Positions 26,310 through 35,687 of a DNA stretch of 59,342 bases are shown piece after piece. This DNA is from Candidatus Glassbacteria bacterium (GTDB lineage: Bacteria; Gemmatimonadota; Glassbacteria; GWA2-58-10): NCBI GenBank assembly GCA_019456185.1, contig VRUH01000008.1, positions 49,531 through 108,872 of the forward strand, read 5' to 3'. The position numbers were made by a program, and so were the translations under genes. A model generated the notes under the pieces. It was given only the letters and a program-made list of their open reading frames with translations, did no database searches and was not told the origin of the DNA. Within the stretch, counting starts at the first letter, position 1. The number at the start of each line of letters is the position of its first letter.

Positions 26310-27302
26310 ATGGAAGTCAAAACAAGGACATTTGATTTTAAGGCCAAGCTTCGCGAGCATAAACTAAAGCTCAATCCGGTTTCAATAGAAACGTTACAGG
26401 TAAACATCGGCAAGCTTTGTAACCAGTTCTGCCGTCACTGCCATGTCGACGCCTCGCCGCTGAGGACTGAGCTGATGGACCTTCGCACAGTTGATGCCTG
26501 TCTGGAGGTGCTCGGCAGGTACGGCCATATCGGAAAACTCGATATTACCGGGGGTGCTCCCGAGCTGAATCCCCATTTCGATTACCTGGTCCGCGAGGCC
26601 CGCAAGCTGGATAAACACGTCATGGTGCGGCACAATCTGACCGTGACACTGGACGGGAACCCGCAAACAGGCGAGAAGAAAGAGTACCTTCCCGACTTTT
26701 TCCACGAACAGCAGGTGGAAGTGATCAGCTCCCTGCCCTATTACAGCGAATATTTTACTGACAATCAGCGCGGCAAAGGCGTTTTTAAAAAAAGTATCGA
26801 GTCCATGCGGCGGCTGAATGCAAGGGGTTTCGGCGTGGAGGGCAGCGGCCTGCAGCTAAGCCTGGTCTACAATCCGGTAGGCACGTACCTTCCGGCCAGC
26901 CAGAAAAGCCTGGAAGCCGACTTCAAGCGGGAGCTGAAAAACAAATTTGGTCTCTCCTTCAATCGGTTGTTCACGATTACCAACATGCCGATCAACCGTT
27001 TTCGGAAGATCCTTGAAACGACTGGCAGCTACGAAGAGTACATGGAGAAGCTTTGGAGCGCCTTCAATCCGTCGGCCGCGGAGGGAGTGATGTGCCGCAG
27101 CCTGGTCAGTGTGAGCTACGATGGTAAAATTTATGACTGTGATTTTAACCAGATGCTGGAAATGCAAATGACCAACGGCGTCCCAGCCACTATTTATGAT
27201 TTCGATCTGGAAAAGCTCCTCGAGCGTCAGATCCGCTTTGCGTCGCACTGTTTCGGTTGTACCGCCGGTGCGGGGAGCAGTTGCACAGGGGAAACGACCT
27301 GA
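26310..27302 (+). CDS. arsS: ArsS, arsenosugar biosynthesis radical SAM protein
   Basis: A 330-residue radical SAM enzyme. The 4Fe-4S cluster cysteines are in LCNQFCRHCHVDASP (37, 41, 44), followed by LDITGGAPELNPHFDYLVRE. The C-terminal half has MCRSLVSVSYDGKIYDCDFN and the ending HCFGCTAGAGSSC, typical of the ArsS family, in which some members use selenocysteine. It is proposed to join dimethylarsenic to an adenosyl-derived ribose. GGAGGAG precedes the ATG. It sits directly after arsM; the glycosyltransferases found in some arsenosugar loci are not in the window. Confidence 0.93.
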   Translation: MEVKTRTFDFKAKLREHKLKLNPVSIETLQVNIGKLCNQFCRHCHVDASPLRTELMDLRTVDACLEVLGRYGHIGKLDITGGAPELNPHFDYLVREARKLDKHVMVRHNLTVTLDGNPQTGEKKEYLPDFFHEQQVEVISSLPYYSEYFTDNQRGKGVFKKSIESMRRLNARGFGVEGSGLQLSLVYNPVGTYLPASQKSLEADFKRELKNKFGLSFNRLFTITNMPINRFRKILETTGSYEEYMEKLWSAFNPSAAEGVMCRSLVSVSYDGKIYDCDFNQMLEMQMTNGVPATIYDFDLEKLLERQIRFASHCFGCTAGAGSSCTGETT

Positions 27303-27447
27303 TCAGCTTCCGCTGCAATGACAGTTGAAGTCTGCGAATAGTATCGTTGCGGCGGATAAATTTCAGACGTGATGTCTTGCCTGGCTTGTCGTGAGGGCCC
27401 TCTGTATTTGCACCGATCTTGTGGATAGGAAAAAGGCGGAAGCGATC

Positions 27448-28581
27448 ATGTTTGCAATCGGGTTTCTTGTCCTGGCGGTATTTTTTCTGGCTTGGAGTAA
27501 TGGGGCTAATGATAACTTCAAGGGAGTAGCGACACTTTACGGGAGCGGAACCTGCAGTTTTCGCAGAGCCTTGATTCTGGCCACGGTGGCCACGGTTTTG
27601 GGAAGCTTGGTCTCGGTAATGTTCGCTCAGTATTTGATCAAGACTTTCAGCGGCCATGGATTGATTCCAAACCGGCTGATCGATTCGAGGCTGATGCTGG
27701 CGGTTGGCTTTTCCGGGGTGGTGACAATCCTCTCGGCCACCCTGCTGGGGATGCCTACCTCGACTACCCATGCCCTGACCGGCGCCCTGGTCGGCGCGGC
27801 GCTGGTCGCGGATTCCGGCAGTATCAACTGGCGAGTGCTGGCCGGGAAATTCGGCCAGCCTTTGTTGTTAAGTCCGCTGCTGGCAATCGGAATTACCGTA
27901 CTGCTCTATCCTTTTCTCCGGATGATGCGAGAGACTTTGGGTGTTGAGCGTGAGCAATGTGTCTGCATTGGGAGTGCCGCCTCGCAGCCGGTTGAAGTTT
28001 GTCATAACGGGAGCGTTGCTCTCAAAGGCTCCAGTGCTGACATTCTGACCATGGAGATGGGTAGCAAAGTCAAATGCATGGAGCGTTACCGCGGCCGTAT
28101 GGTTGGACTCGATGCTCAGACATTAGTAAATGCCCTGCATTACCTCAGCGGCTCAGCGGTCTGCTTTGCCCGGGCAGTAAACGATACGCCCAAAATTGCA
28201 GCGCTGCTTCTGGCTGGCGGCGCAATAACTGCAACTCGTGGTGGTGAGATCGGTTCTCTGGCGCTGATCGCCCTGGCCATGGCGGCCGGAGGCCTGATCC
28301 ACGCTCGAAAAGTTGCGGAGACGATGAGCAAGAGGATTACAGAATTAAACAGCGGCCAGGGTCTCACCGCCAACCTCGTTGCCTCCGCATTAATCCTTGG
28401 TGCTTCACGTCTCGGCCTGCCTGTATCAACAACGCATGTTTCCTGCGGTTCGATATTCGCTATCGGCCTGGTGAACCGTCACCGACAATGGAGCACGATA
28501 ACTCAGATCGCGGTCACCTGGATTACCACCCTTCCCCTGGGCCTCGGACTGGGGGCCGCATTTTACTGGGTGTTAGTCTGA
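27448..28581 (+). CDS. PiT-family inorganic anion transporter
   Basis: A 377-residue membrane protein of the phosphate/sulfate permease family PF01384. Both inverted signature repeats are present: AWSNGANDNFKGVATLYGS with GMPTSTTHALTGALVGAAL, and CFARAVNDTPKIAALLL with LGLPVSTTHVSCGSI. About ten membrane segments surround a central loop rich in Cys (EREQCVCIGSA, EVCHNGS). Adjacent to arsM-arsS, it may move phosphate, arsenate or an arsenic metabolite. Start at ATG 27448 after GGCGGA. It is the last gene before the island boundary. Confidence 0.88.
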   Translation: MFAIGFLVLAVFFLAWSNGANDNFKGVATLYGSGTCSFRRALILATVATVLGSLVSVMFAQYLIKTFSGHGLIPNRLIDSRLMLAVGFSGVVTILSATLLGMPTSTTHALTGALVGAALVADSGSINWRVLAGKFGQPLLLSPLLAIGITVLLYPFLRMMRETLGVEREQCVCIGSAASQPVEVCHNGSVALKGSSADILTMEMGSKVKCMERYRGRMVGLDAQTLVNALHYLSGSAVCFARAVNDTPKIAALLLAGGAITATRGGEIGSLALIALAMAAGGLIHARKVAETMSKRITELNSGQGLTANLVASALILGASRLGLPVSTTHVSCGSIFAIGLVNRHRQWSTITQIAVTWITTLPLGLGLGAAFYWVLV

Positions 28582-28652
28582 ATAAGATACTCAAGAACTA
28601 AGGCTATCGAAGTGTTTTGCTTATTGTCTAAATCAGGGAATAGGATTGGCAA

Positions 28653-28688
28653 AGAAAAAAAGCTTCCGAAAGCGATGCTTCGGAGGCT
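28653..28688 (-). terminator. Minus-strand terminator, likely of the former tRNA gene
   Basis: The hairpin arms are AGCTTCCGAA (28661-28670) and TTCGGAGGCT (28679-28688), with one G-T pair. On the minus strand it is followed by a T-rich run (28660-28653). It lies about 70 bp beyond the 3' end of the tRNA fragment. Confidence 0.65.
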
Positions 28689-28760
28689 CAGGAACGAAGA
28701 GTTCGCCTAGGCAAGTTGTGACATTCTGCTGCGAGGTCATCTGACTTCCGGCCCCTTATA

Positions 28761-28811
28761 TGGTACGCCCGAGAGGAATCGAACCCCCGGCCTTCTGATC
28801 CAGAGTCAGGG
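28761..28811 (-). tRNA. 3' half of a tRNA, probable island attachment site
   Basis: On the minus strand the sequence gives an anticodon arm (CTGA-CTCTGGA-TCAG), a T-arm with GGTTCGATTCC and an acceptor strand CGGGCGT-A-CCA. The anticodon triplet reads CTG (Gln), but the body resembles bacterial tRNA-Arg(ACG/CCG). The D-arm and a normal 5' half are missing: about 36 nt of unrelated sequence separate the only GTGCCCG candidate from the anticodon arm. This fits the displaced 3' fragment left by site-specific integration. The remaining gap 28812-29060 shows nothing else. Confidence 0.6.
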
Positions 28812-29060
28812 GGTTTTTCTCATTCTTAAACGCGTAAGTCTTTACCGGGCACTCTAACTCCAAGTTTTTTTGCATTCGGAGTTACGTTGAAAACTTATTC
28901 GTTTCCGGGGAGAATACTGCTGAGATTAACCTCAACTGCTACATGCGCCGGGCCGTCAATCCGTTTAAAAGTCCTTGCTAAGATATCGGCAGGGGAGAGC
29001 TGTGAAATATCGTTCTACACCCCTGGTGTTTCCCGGTTGATTTATGCCCTGAGGCGGGGG

Positions 29061-30149
29061 TCAATGGCAGCCGGAAGAGGAGGCCTTTTTCAGCCGGGGC
29101 CTGATTTTTTCCTTGTAGATCCCGTAGGCCAGCAGCAGGCAGAGGATGACCGCCGAGATGTTGGCCACCGTACCCGGCACCATCTCCACCGCCGCCCCGA
29201 CACTTACCGTGGGATCGATCTCCAGCGCCGCGTACAGCCAGTCCAGGCCGAAGCAGAACGCCAGGCCGGAGAAAGTGATGCCGGCCAGGTAGATCACCAG
29301 GCCGCGGGGTCCCAGGATGCGCCAGATAACACTCAGAGCCGACAGGTTGGTGGCCGGCCCCACCAGCAGCAGCAGCAGGGCGGCCCCCGGGCTTAAGCCC
29401 TTGGCAATCAGGGCCGCGGCTAAAGGAGTGCTCGAGGTGGCGCAAATGTAAAGAGGAACCCCTATGCCGAGTATCAAAAGGATAGTGCTCCATTGTCCGC
29501 CGGGCAGGTTGTCGAAAGAACCCACCGGGATGAAATAGGCGGTCGCCCCGGCCAGGACCAGCCCGGCGGCCATGTAGACCGACAGGTCGGCCAGCAGGGT
29601 GAAAAAACTGTAGCGCAGGCCCCCGGCCAGCCGCACCGGCAATGGCTGGCTTGCGCTCTGGCTGTCCGGGGCGGCAGTATCACAGCCGCGCCCGCCGCAA
29701 GCAGCGGCCTGAGACAGAGCCGGAGTCGCATCGGAGGGCTGCTCACGGTTGAACAGCAACTCCGCGGCACCGGTAAAAAAAGCCGTAAAGAGTGCTGCAA
29801 CCGGTCGCACGATTGTCATGACCGGATCGAGCAGGGCATAGGAGACCACCAATGAATCGATGCCGGTCTCCGGGGTGGAGATAAGAAAGGAGGTGGTCGC
29901 GGCCCGCGAGGCTCCCTGCCTCCGCAACCCGGCTGCGGCGGGCAATACACTGCAGGAACAAAGGGGGAGGGGAGCTCCGATCAGCGAGGCCCACAGCACC
30001 GGCTTAAACCCTCTCCCCCCCAGGTGCCCGGCCACAGTCTGCTCGGTGATAAATACCCGGATCAGCCCGGCCAGCGCAAAACCTCCCAGCAGGTAGAAAG
30101 CCGCATCACGGGTAAAATTCCAGATTTCCGCGATCAGTTCAAGCAGCAT
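29061..30149 (-). CDS. SO_0444-type permease (PF03773), metal or metalloid efflux
   Basis: A 362-residue membrane protein with eight or more hydrophobic segments. APLPLCSCSVLPAAAGLRRQ and TTSFLISTPETGIDSLVVSY are the hallmarks of the SO_0444 Cu/Zn-efflux group within the ArsP/DUF318 permeases. The second half repeats the pattern (GIGVPLYICATSSTPLAAAL, VGPATNLSALSVI). A Cys-containing loop (ACGGRGCDTAA) and the C-terminal SSSGCH may bind metal. GGGAGA precedes the ATG. It lies 141 bp after the DtxR-FeoA gene and is probably the last gene of the iron operon; the substrate could be a metal other than iron. Confidence 0.85.
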   Translation of the reverse strand: MLLELIAEIWNFTRDAAFYLLGGFALAGLIRVFITEQTVAGHLGGRGFKPVLWASLIGAPLPLCSCSVLPAAAGLRRQGASRAATTSFLISTPETGIDSLVVSYALLDPVMTIVRPVAALFTAFFTGAAELLFNREQPSDATPALSQAAACGGRGCDTAAPDSQSASQPLPVRLAGGLRYSFFTLLADLSVYMAAGLVLAGATAYFIPVGSFDNLPGGQWSTILLILGIGVPLYICATSSTPLAAALIAKGLSPGAALLLLLVGPATNLSALSVIWRILGPRGLVIYLAGITFSGLAFCFGLDWLYAALEIDPTVSVGAAVEMVPGTVANISAVILCLLLAYGIYKEKIRPRLKKASSSGCH

Positions 30150-30290
30150 CGAATTCTCCCGGTATTGTTAAAAATTTGAATCACCAAGGTTCAAAGACAC
30201 CAGATTTTTACTGAGGATCGGCGTACTTTGTCCGCCCTGGTATGTAGCATTGTCCAAACTGGCCAACTCCGGCTTTAGCACGAGATTCGT

Positions 30291-30953
30291 TCACCCTTTA
30301 TGGTTTACTCTCCAGACAAAAATATTTTGGACTATTTCTTTGTCCAGGGCAAGCTCGGTGTTCTCGAATTTAATGCAAAAAGCGGGGTTGGTTCGATGGA
30401 CCCTTACGAGGACCCCCGGGTTCAGGCCCAGAGAGATAAGCTGATGGAGGTTGGAATGGCTGCCCGGTTTGATATAGGTGACCTTTCCGCTTTCGCCCGG
30501 CTCCAGTTCGTCAAGGCTGACCACCGTATTATCGATCACCTTGCGGCCATGGTCGCAGCAACTGCCCCTGGGGATCGGTTTCCCGTCCGGACAAACTTCC
30601 GGGTGGCCGAGCAGGGTACAGATCGATTCCTCGACCTCCGGAAGCAGGGAGTGCTCCAACTGGCAGGCGACCTCTTCCATGGCGGAATTTTTAAGTTTGA
30701 GAATACTGTTGACCAGTACCTCGGCGAGACGGTGGCACCTGACAATGCGCTCGGCCAACTCTTTACCGCCGTTCTGAAAATGGACCTTGTCCGCATCCTT
30801 GGTAATCAGGTTCAGGCGCTCGAGTTCATTGACGTCAGCTTCTTCAAAATCAACGGTGCACCTTTCCCGGACCGCCTCGATCGAATCATTCCCGGTTTCA
30901 GCACTGGTCCAGATAGCTTCCAGAATCTCTTCCTGTTTCACACTGGTTGTCAT
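30291..30953 (-). CDS. DtxR/MntR-type metal-dependent repressor fused to FeoA
   Basis: A 220-residue regulator. Residues about 5-60 form a winged helix, 60-130 a metal-binding and dimerisation domain (ERIVRCHRLAEVLV, MEEVACQLEHSLLPEVEESI, then HPEVCPDGKPIPRG), and 140-220 a FeoA/SH3-like domain (LDELEPGESGKVTYIK). Such fusions replace the separate FeoA of other feo operons and report cytoplasmic Fe(II). AAGGGGAA lies 6 nt before the ATG, and the gene starts 12 bp after the feoB stop, so it is in the feoB operon and probably self-regulated through the half-sites seen near 35.7-36.9 kb. Confidence 0.9.
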   Translation of the reverse strand: MTTSVKQEEILEAIWTSAETGNDSIEAVRERCTVDFEEADVNELERLNLITKDADKVHFQNGGKELAERIVRCHRLAEVLVNSILKLKNSAMEEVACQLEHSLLPEVEESICTLLGHPEVCPDGKPIPRGSCCDHGRKVIDNTVVSLDELEPGESGKVTYIKPGSHSNLHQLISLGLNPGVLVRVHRTNPAFCIKFENTELALDKEIVQNIFVWRVNHKG

Positions 30954-30965
30954 CGCTGTTCCCCT

Positions 30966-32957
30966 TTAAGAAAATGTAATATTCAACAGACGGCAAAAGT
31001 GGTTGATAAGACTGCCTGTGGTTAGGGCAAAAACGAAGACTATGCCCATGATGGTGATTCCCGCCTTGAGGCCGCGTTCCTTGAAAACTACGATAGCGGC
31101 ATTGACACACGGCGAAAGAAAGGTCATTACCAGCAGGTTGACGATAATCTGAAGGTTGGTATACGCACCACTGAGGCGCACTATTTCGGTGGCGCCGCTC
31201 TCCCGGCGGATAATGGTCTTGATAAAGACCTGCACGCTGCTGTCGGGCAAACCCATAAAACCGTTTATCACCGGCCTGGAGATCTGCTCCAGCACCCTCA
31301 GCCCTCCGAGCCTGTCGATAAAAAATACAATAAGACAGGCCAGGATGAAGATCGGTAGCGCCTCTTTCATGAAAAAGTAGGTTTTCAGCACCGACAGCTT
31401 AAAAATACGCACGAAACCAGGCAACCTCATGGCCGGGATTTCTATCAGCAGGGGAGTGCCGGAGCCGGGCAGGATTTTGTTCGCCAGAAAACCGGCGATC
31501 ATTATCTTGGCCAAAATCAGGCCGAAAACCATCACTGTCGCCGAGGTGGGCATTTTTTCCAGGATGATCAGCATGACCGCGAGCAGCGGGGCGCAGGGCA
31601 TGCCTTGTAACAGCAGAAAAGTCGCGATGTTTTTTTCCTTTTTCGTGTCCAGTATCCGGGTGGTCAGGATGGCCATGGTAATGCAGGAGAAACCCATCAC
31701 GAGGGGGATAACGCCCTTACCGTTGAGCCCTATTTTATGGAAGAGCTTGTCGAGCAGGATCGAAAGGCGCGGAAGGTATCCGGATTCTTCGAGGACTCCA
31801 AAAGCCAGGTAAAAGCAAAACAGTACCGGCAGGACCAGGCCCAGGGCCAGGAAAACACCGGTCGGCAGGACCCCGAATTCAGGGTCGACGATCATGTCCC
31901 TGATAAAGGCGCTGGGTATGGGGTCCACCAGCTTGGTGACCCAGGGGATCAGCAGGCCCTCGAAGAGCTTGCCGTTGATAGAGTCCACCAGATAGGTGGC
32001 CCCGAAGGTTCCCAGGAACATGTATACCACGGCCAAAATACCGATAGCTATGGGAATACCCGTTTTCAGGTCGGTGCACCAGTCGCCCAATCTCGCCAGG
32101 AACGGGTGCCTTTTGACCGGCTCGACCTTCTGGGCATCTTCGAGGACCTGTGCCGCCTTCTTGTTGTACAGGTTACCTGCCTGAAACTCCCATACCGCGG
32201 GGTCTTCCCGGTGGAATTGTTCGGCAAGGCGCTTGAGCCGCTCCAGGACCCCATTGCCGAAATTCCTCTCCAGGTAGTCTTCCAGTCCCCGGTCCCTGGC
32301 CAGCAGCAGCAGGCCGATAACACGGGGGGAGAGAGTCGATGATTTAAACTCGCTTGCCACTTTTTCCAGAAACCGCTCGACCCTGGGCGGATATTTCATA
32401 ATCCTTTTGGGGACCCGCATGCTCCCGAGCCTGGAGACAATCTCTCCCACCCCGATCCCTTCCCTGGCAATGGATGAGCATACATCAATGCCGAGAGCTG
32501 ACGAGAGCTTCTCGTTATCGATCACGATCCCGCGCGATTCCCCCTCGTCGATCATGTTGACAACCAGGAGCATCGGCAGACCGTATTCGACGTACTGCAG
32601 GGCGATGGCCAGGGAGCGTTTCATATTCTTGGCATCGGCGACCAGGATGATTCCGCCCATGTCGGCGGCGGTCTCCTCGAGCAGGAAAATATCCCGGGAA
32701 GCCCTCTCGTCCTCGTTGTGCGAGAATATCGAACAGATGCCCGGCGTGTCGTAGAGATGGCTCTCCATTCCCTCGACCCGTCCGTTCTCCACGGTAACCG
32801 AGGTGCCGGGGATATTGACGCCCATCGCTCTGGTCTTGCACATCCGTGAGAACAGGGTGGTTTTGCCCACGTTCATATTACCGATGATTGCATAACCGGA
32901 TCTGTGGTTTCCACAACCGGTCCCGGCTTTATTGCAGCATGAAGAGTTTATCCGCAT
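30966..32957 (-). CDS. feoB: FeoB, ferrous iron transporter (magnetosome-island type)
   Basis: A 663-residue GTPase-linked Fe(II) importer. G1 is GNMNVGKTTLF (Met replaces the usual Pro), G3 DTPGI and G4 VVNMIDEG. From about residue 300 two gate domains follow, with GVLEESGYLPRLSILLDKLF, VMGFSCITMAILTTR and MPTSATVMVF, all typical. The N-terminus has a Cys cluster (SSCCNKAGTGCG). Magnetosome islands commonly carry such an extra feoB. Start at ATG 32957; 33005 is an alternative with no better ribosome site. It lies between an OprB-like porin and the DtxR-FeoA gene. Confidence 0.93.
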   Translation of the reverse strand: MRINSSCCNKAGTGCGNHRSGYAIIGNMNVGKTTLFSRMCKTRAMGVNIPGTSVTVENGRVEGMESHLYDTPGICSIFSHNEDERASRDIFLLEETAADMGGIILVADAKNMKRSLAIALQYVEYGLPMLLVVNMIDEGESRGIVIDNEKLSSALGIDVCSSIAREGIGVGEIVSRLGSMRVPKRIMKYPPRVERFLEKVASEFKSSTLSPRVIGLLLLARDRGLEDYLERNFGNGVLERLKRLAEQFHREDPAVWEFQAGNLYNKKAAQVLEDAQKVEPVKRHPFLARLGDWCTDLKTGIPIAIGILAVVYMFLGTFGATYLVDSINGKLFEGLLIPWVTKLVDPIPSAFIRDMIVDPEFGVLPTGVFLALGLVLPVLFCFYLAFGVLEESGYLPRLSILLDKLFHKIGLNGKGVIPLVMGFSCITMAILTTRILDTKKEKNIATFLLLQGMPCAPLLAVMLIILEKMPTSATVMVFGLILAKIMIAGFLANKILPGSGTPLLIEIPAMRLPGFVRIFKLSVLKTYFFMKEALPIFILACLIVFFIDRLGGLRVLEQISRPVINGFMGLPDSSVQVFIKTIIRRESGATEIVRLSGAYTNLQIIVNLLVMTFLSPCVNAAIVVFKERGLKAGITIMGIVFVFALTTGSLINHFCRLLNITFS

Positions 32958-33039
32958 TATGCCGCCATCTGAGAATGAGATTGTTTTCCTCCTCTGGCCG
33001 GCCATGCCCAGGGTCTGGCTCAGAGACGGTATTTTTTCC

Positions 33040-34317
33040 CTAGAGTGCCAATTCGAAGCTCAGAATACCGAATACCGTGTTGTCTCCCGAGGCCGCGGGA
33101 TTAACGAAATACTGCACTACCTGATGCAGGCTGAAGTTACTCGAGACTTGCAGCGTGTACCCGAGTTCCAGCACTGTCTCGTGGGAGTGGGGCAGGTTCT
33201 TTTCCAAGCCTTTGCCCACGCGGGTGTGGGCCAGGCCCAGAGAGAATATGTCCGCGTCCCGGCCGCCGAAAGGTCCAAAATAGTTTAGCCCCACGCCGAT
33301 GTAGCTGAAAAGCTCGTTGTGATCCGATGGTGTCCATCCCAGGGTGGCGAATGCGCCCAGACCCTGGAACTCTTCGTTGCCGGTGACTGGCTCCGCATAC
33401 AAGTACTTATCGATGGCAACGTATACCCCGTAGTTGGACTCGAAACTCTCCGTAGAAAGAGGATTGCCGTCGCCGGGCCCCAGGTCCGCGCTGTGGCTCC
33501 AGAGCCCCAGCCGGAAGTTGTCGCGCAGTTCATCGCTGCCCGCCCAGGCCGGTTCCAGGCCGATCTCCAGGATCGAAAACGTGCCGCCAGTTCCGTCAAA
33601 AGCAGTGCTGAAACCCCACTGGCCTCCCCGGCCCGCACCGTCAAAAACGCCGCCAGCCAGCTTGAAGCCATCCACCGGCCGCAAAAACACCGAAAGGCCA
33701 AGACCGTAGACAGGGAATGTGGCCATGGGGATCACCGGAGTGGGACCGAAAGCATCCAGCAGCAGAACTTCGCCAAACTCCATGGCGCAGAACTCTTCAT
33801 TGGCCTCCTGTTTACCTAGGCGGATGGTCAGTTTCTCCTGTGCGAAGGTCTGCTCAAGCCAGTATTCGCTTAACTGGGTATAGTCGTGGGCCTCCAGGTT
33901 GCTGGGGATATGGAAGGTAGCCGCGTAATGTTCGGTTACCCAGTTGCCGTGGCTTTGTTCTCCCCGCACATAAAACATCCCGCCGTTCCAGAGGCCCATT
34001 TTTTCCAGGTCGAACTCCAAAGACAGGTTCATCTGGCCGAGATAACCACCGCCGCCGCCCTGCTTGGCAAGAAAGTCTCCGCGGTAGACCACCTCCGAAG
34101 AGACCCATTTATTCCAGGACGAAACCACTTGGTTTGCCGATGAATAGGATGATTCGATTATTTCGTTACCGGCTGAACCGTTATTCCGAAGGCTGTCCGG
34201 TTTCTCCACACCCGCTCCCGCCGCCTGCGCCGAAACCGCGAATACCCAGGCGAAAAAAGGCGCCTGGCTAATATGCATGCTCCTCTTCAACAAAACCGTC
34301 ACTTTATCAAAACTCAT
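33040..34317 (-). CDS. OprB-like outer-membrane porin
   Basis: A 425-residue exported beta-barrel protein. NWVTEHYAATFHIPSN, YTQLSEYWLEQTF, IRLGKQEANEEFCAMEFGE and the closing strand FGILSFELAL fit the carbohydrate-selective porin OprB family (PF04966). In this operon its cargo is more likely linked to iron or an electron shuttle than to sugar, but that is inference. The signal region contains two possible starts (34317 and 34278, MHISQAPFF); neither ribosome site is strong. It follows the cytochrome-porin gene by 137 bp and precedes feoB by 82 bp. Confidence 0.8.
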   Translation of the reverse strand: MSFDKVTVLLKRSMHISQAPFFAWVFAVSAQAAGAGVEKPDSLRNNGSAGNEIIESSYSSANQVVSSWNKWVSSEVVYRGDFLAKQGGGGGYLGQMNLSLEFDLEKMGLWNGGMFYVRGEQSHGNWVTEHYAATFHIPSNLEAHDYTQLSEYWLEQTFAQEKLTIRLGKQEANEEFCAMEFGEVLLLDAFGPTPVIPMATFPVYGLGLSVFLRPVDGFKLAGGVFDGAGRGGQWGFSTAFDGTGGTFSILEIGLEPAWAGSDELRDNFRLGLWSHSADLGPGDGNPLSTESFESNYGVYVAIDKYLYAEPVTGNEEFQGLGAFATLGWTPSDHNELFSYIGVGLNYFGPFGGRDADIFSLGLAHTRVGKGLEKNLPHSHETVLELGYTLQVSSNFSLHQVVQYFVNPAASGDNTVFGILSFELAL

Positions 34318-34454
34318 AGTGATACTGGCTCTTGCTGTACGTTACAGTCAGGTGAACAGAATTACGGTTGAAACCTCGCGGTAGTTTTCTGCAGGGGCGC
34401 AAAGAAAACCCGCGCCCCTGCATACTAACCGGTACATCCCAGCCAAGCGGGTTC

Positions 34455-35687
34455 CTAGAACCTCACCGCGAACTGCAAGCCCAATTGGTCGGGGGTTTTT
34501 GTCGAGGCCCTGCTGCCTTTGCCGAATATCTGGTATTCTATTTTTAAGACCACCCGCGGGTTCGGGTAAATACCCAGACAAAGGACCAACTCGTTCAGGT
34601 CCGTGTCCCTGGCGCTTCTGCCCAGGGCGCTGCCAGGGTCGAGGTAATCGAGTTTTCCATACCTGACAGTCGGCCTGACCACTTTATTGATCAGCTTGGA
34701 AGCCTGGATGAAATAGCCGGACATATCTCCATCTTCCACGCCGGTGGGGTTCTCGGACGAGGCCGAAGCAAACTCTCCGTAAAGGTCAACCAGCGAGGTG
34801 TGGAGCATCACGTGGCCGCCGACCATGGTGAGGTCGTAATCGCCGGCATCGTCCCAGGCGCCGTTGTATACCGAGAAGCCCACTTCCAGGGCATCCTGGA
34901 GGGTAAGGTTCACCCTTGCTCCGATAGCCTTGTCTTCGTTGTTGTCGCGGTATTGGCGGCTGTTGCGCATTCGCGAACCGTCGCCCAGGCCGTTAATGGT
35001 ATAGAGGTCGAAGGAGAGCGAGTTGTGCGCATCGAAGTTGAGATACCCGTGCAGGTCAACTCCTACGTCCTTCCAGGCGCTGACCCCGATCTCACGCGAT
35101 ATCTGCGGCCGGGTGACAGTGTAGTTCATGAGGGGTGCGTGAAACTCGTCGAAGCGGTTGAAAGGCGTGAGCATGGCCCCCACCTTGATACCCAGGTTGG
35201 GTACGAACCAGTAGTCAATGTAGGCCTCCTCGACGAAAGTGTTGCTGCCGCCGGTCCCTCCATGCTCCAGTTCGAATTCCCCGATGAAATTAATCTTCTC
35301 GCTCGCCCAGCCGGAAAGCGTAAAGTTCAGGTAATGCAGGTCGAAATTCTTTGCCTTGTCTTCGGTATGGAAATACTCTGTGTACAGATAGCCGCCCCAA
35401 TTCACCTTGCCGATATACGAGCTTTCTTCCTCGCGGGCCGCATTGACAAGATAGTTCACGATCTCCTCATACTGGTCCGGAATCAGCGCTGACTGTACCC
35501 TCATGGCCCGCACCTGGCCGGGCCATTCCTCGGCGGAGTATTCATTTGCTTCGAACAGGTCGTGGCAGCGGCCGCATTTTTGCTCGTACAACCCTCCGGA
35601 ACCCTGGCCATATATGTTGCCGGTCTGAATCAGCAAAACAACCAGGCCTAACAGCACTACATTGATTCTATCTGTCAATACTCTCAT
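34455..35687 (-). CDS. Monoheme cytochrome c - outer-membrane porin fusion (Cyc2-like architecture)
   Basis: A 410-residue exported protein. After a signal peptide (to about residue 28) comes one c-type heme motif, KCGRCHDLF (C38, C41, H42), in a domain of about 60 residues (EWPGQVRAMR, IVNYLVNAA). From about 95 to the end it is a porin-like barrel of alternating strands (WGGYLYTEYFH, FIGEFELEHGG, closing LGLQFAVRF). A heme domain joined to a porin is the layout of Cyc2 Fe(II) oxidases, although sequence similarity to Cyc2 itself is not asserted. AGGAGA precedes the ATG. It is the first gene of the feo operon, so iron-responsive expression and a role in Fe(II) handling are likely. Confidence 0.78.
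   Translation of the reverse strand: MRVLTDRINVVLLGLVVLLIQTGNIYGQGSGGLYEQKCGRCHDLFEANEYSAEEWPGQVRAMRVQSALIPDQYEEIVNYLVNAAREEESSYIGKVNWGGYLYTEYFHTEDKAKNFDLHYLNFTLSGWASEKINFIGEFELEHGGTGGSNTFVEEAYIDYWFVPNLGIKVGAMLTPFNRFDEFHAPLMNYTVTRPQISREIGVSAWKDVGVDLHGYLNFDAHNSLSFDLYTINGLGDGSRMRNSRQYRDNNEDKAIGARVNLTLQDALEVGFSVYNGAWDDAGDYDLTMVGGHVMLHTSLVDLYGEFASASSENPTGVEDGDMSGYFIQASKLINKVVRPTVRYGKLDYLDPGSALGRSARDTDLNELVLCLGIYPNPRVVLKIEYQIFGKGSRASTKTPDQLGLQFAVRF

Noticed and set aside
26211-26336. 41-codon ORF between arsM and arsS
   Set aside because: It runs into the arsS start in another frame, has no ribosome site and no recognisable features.
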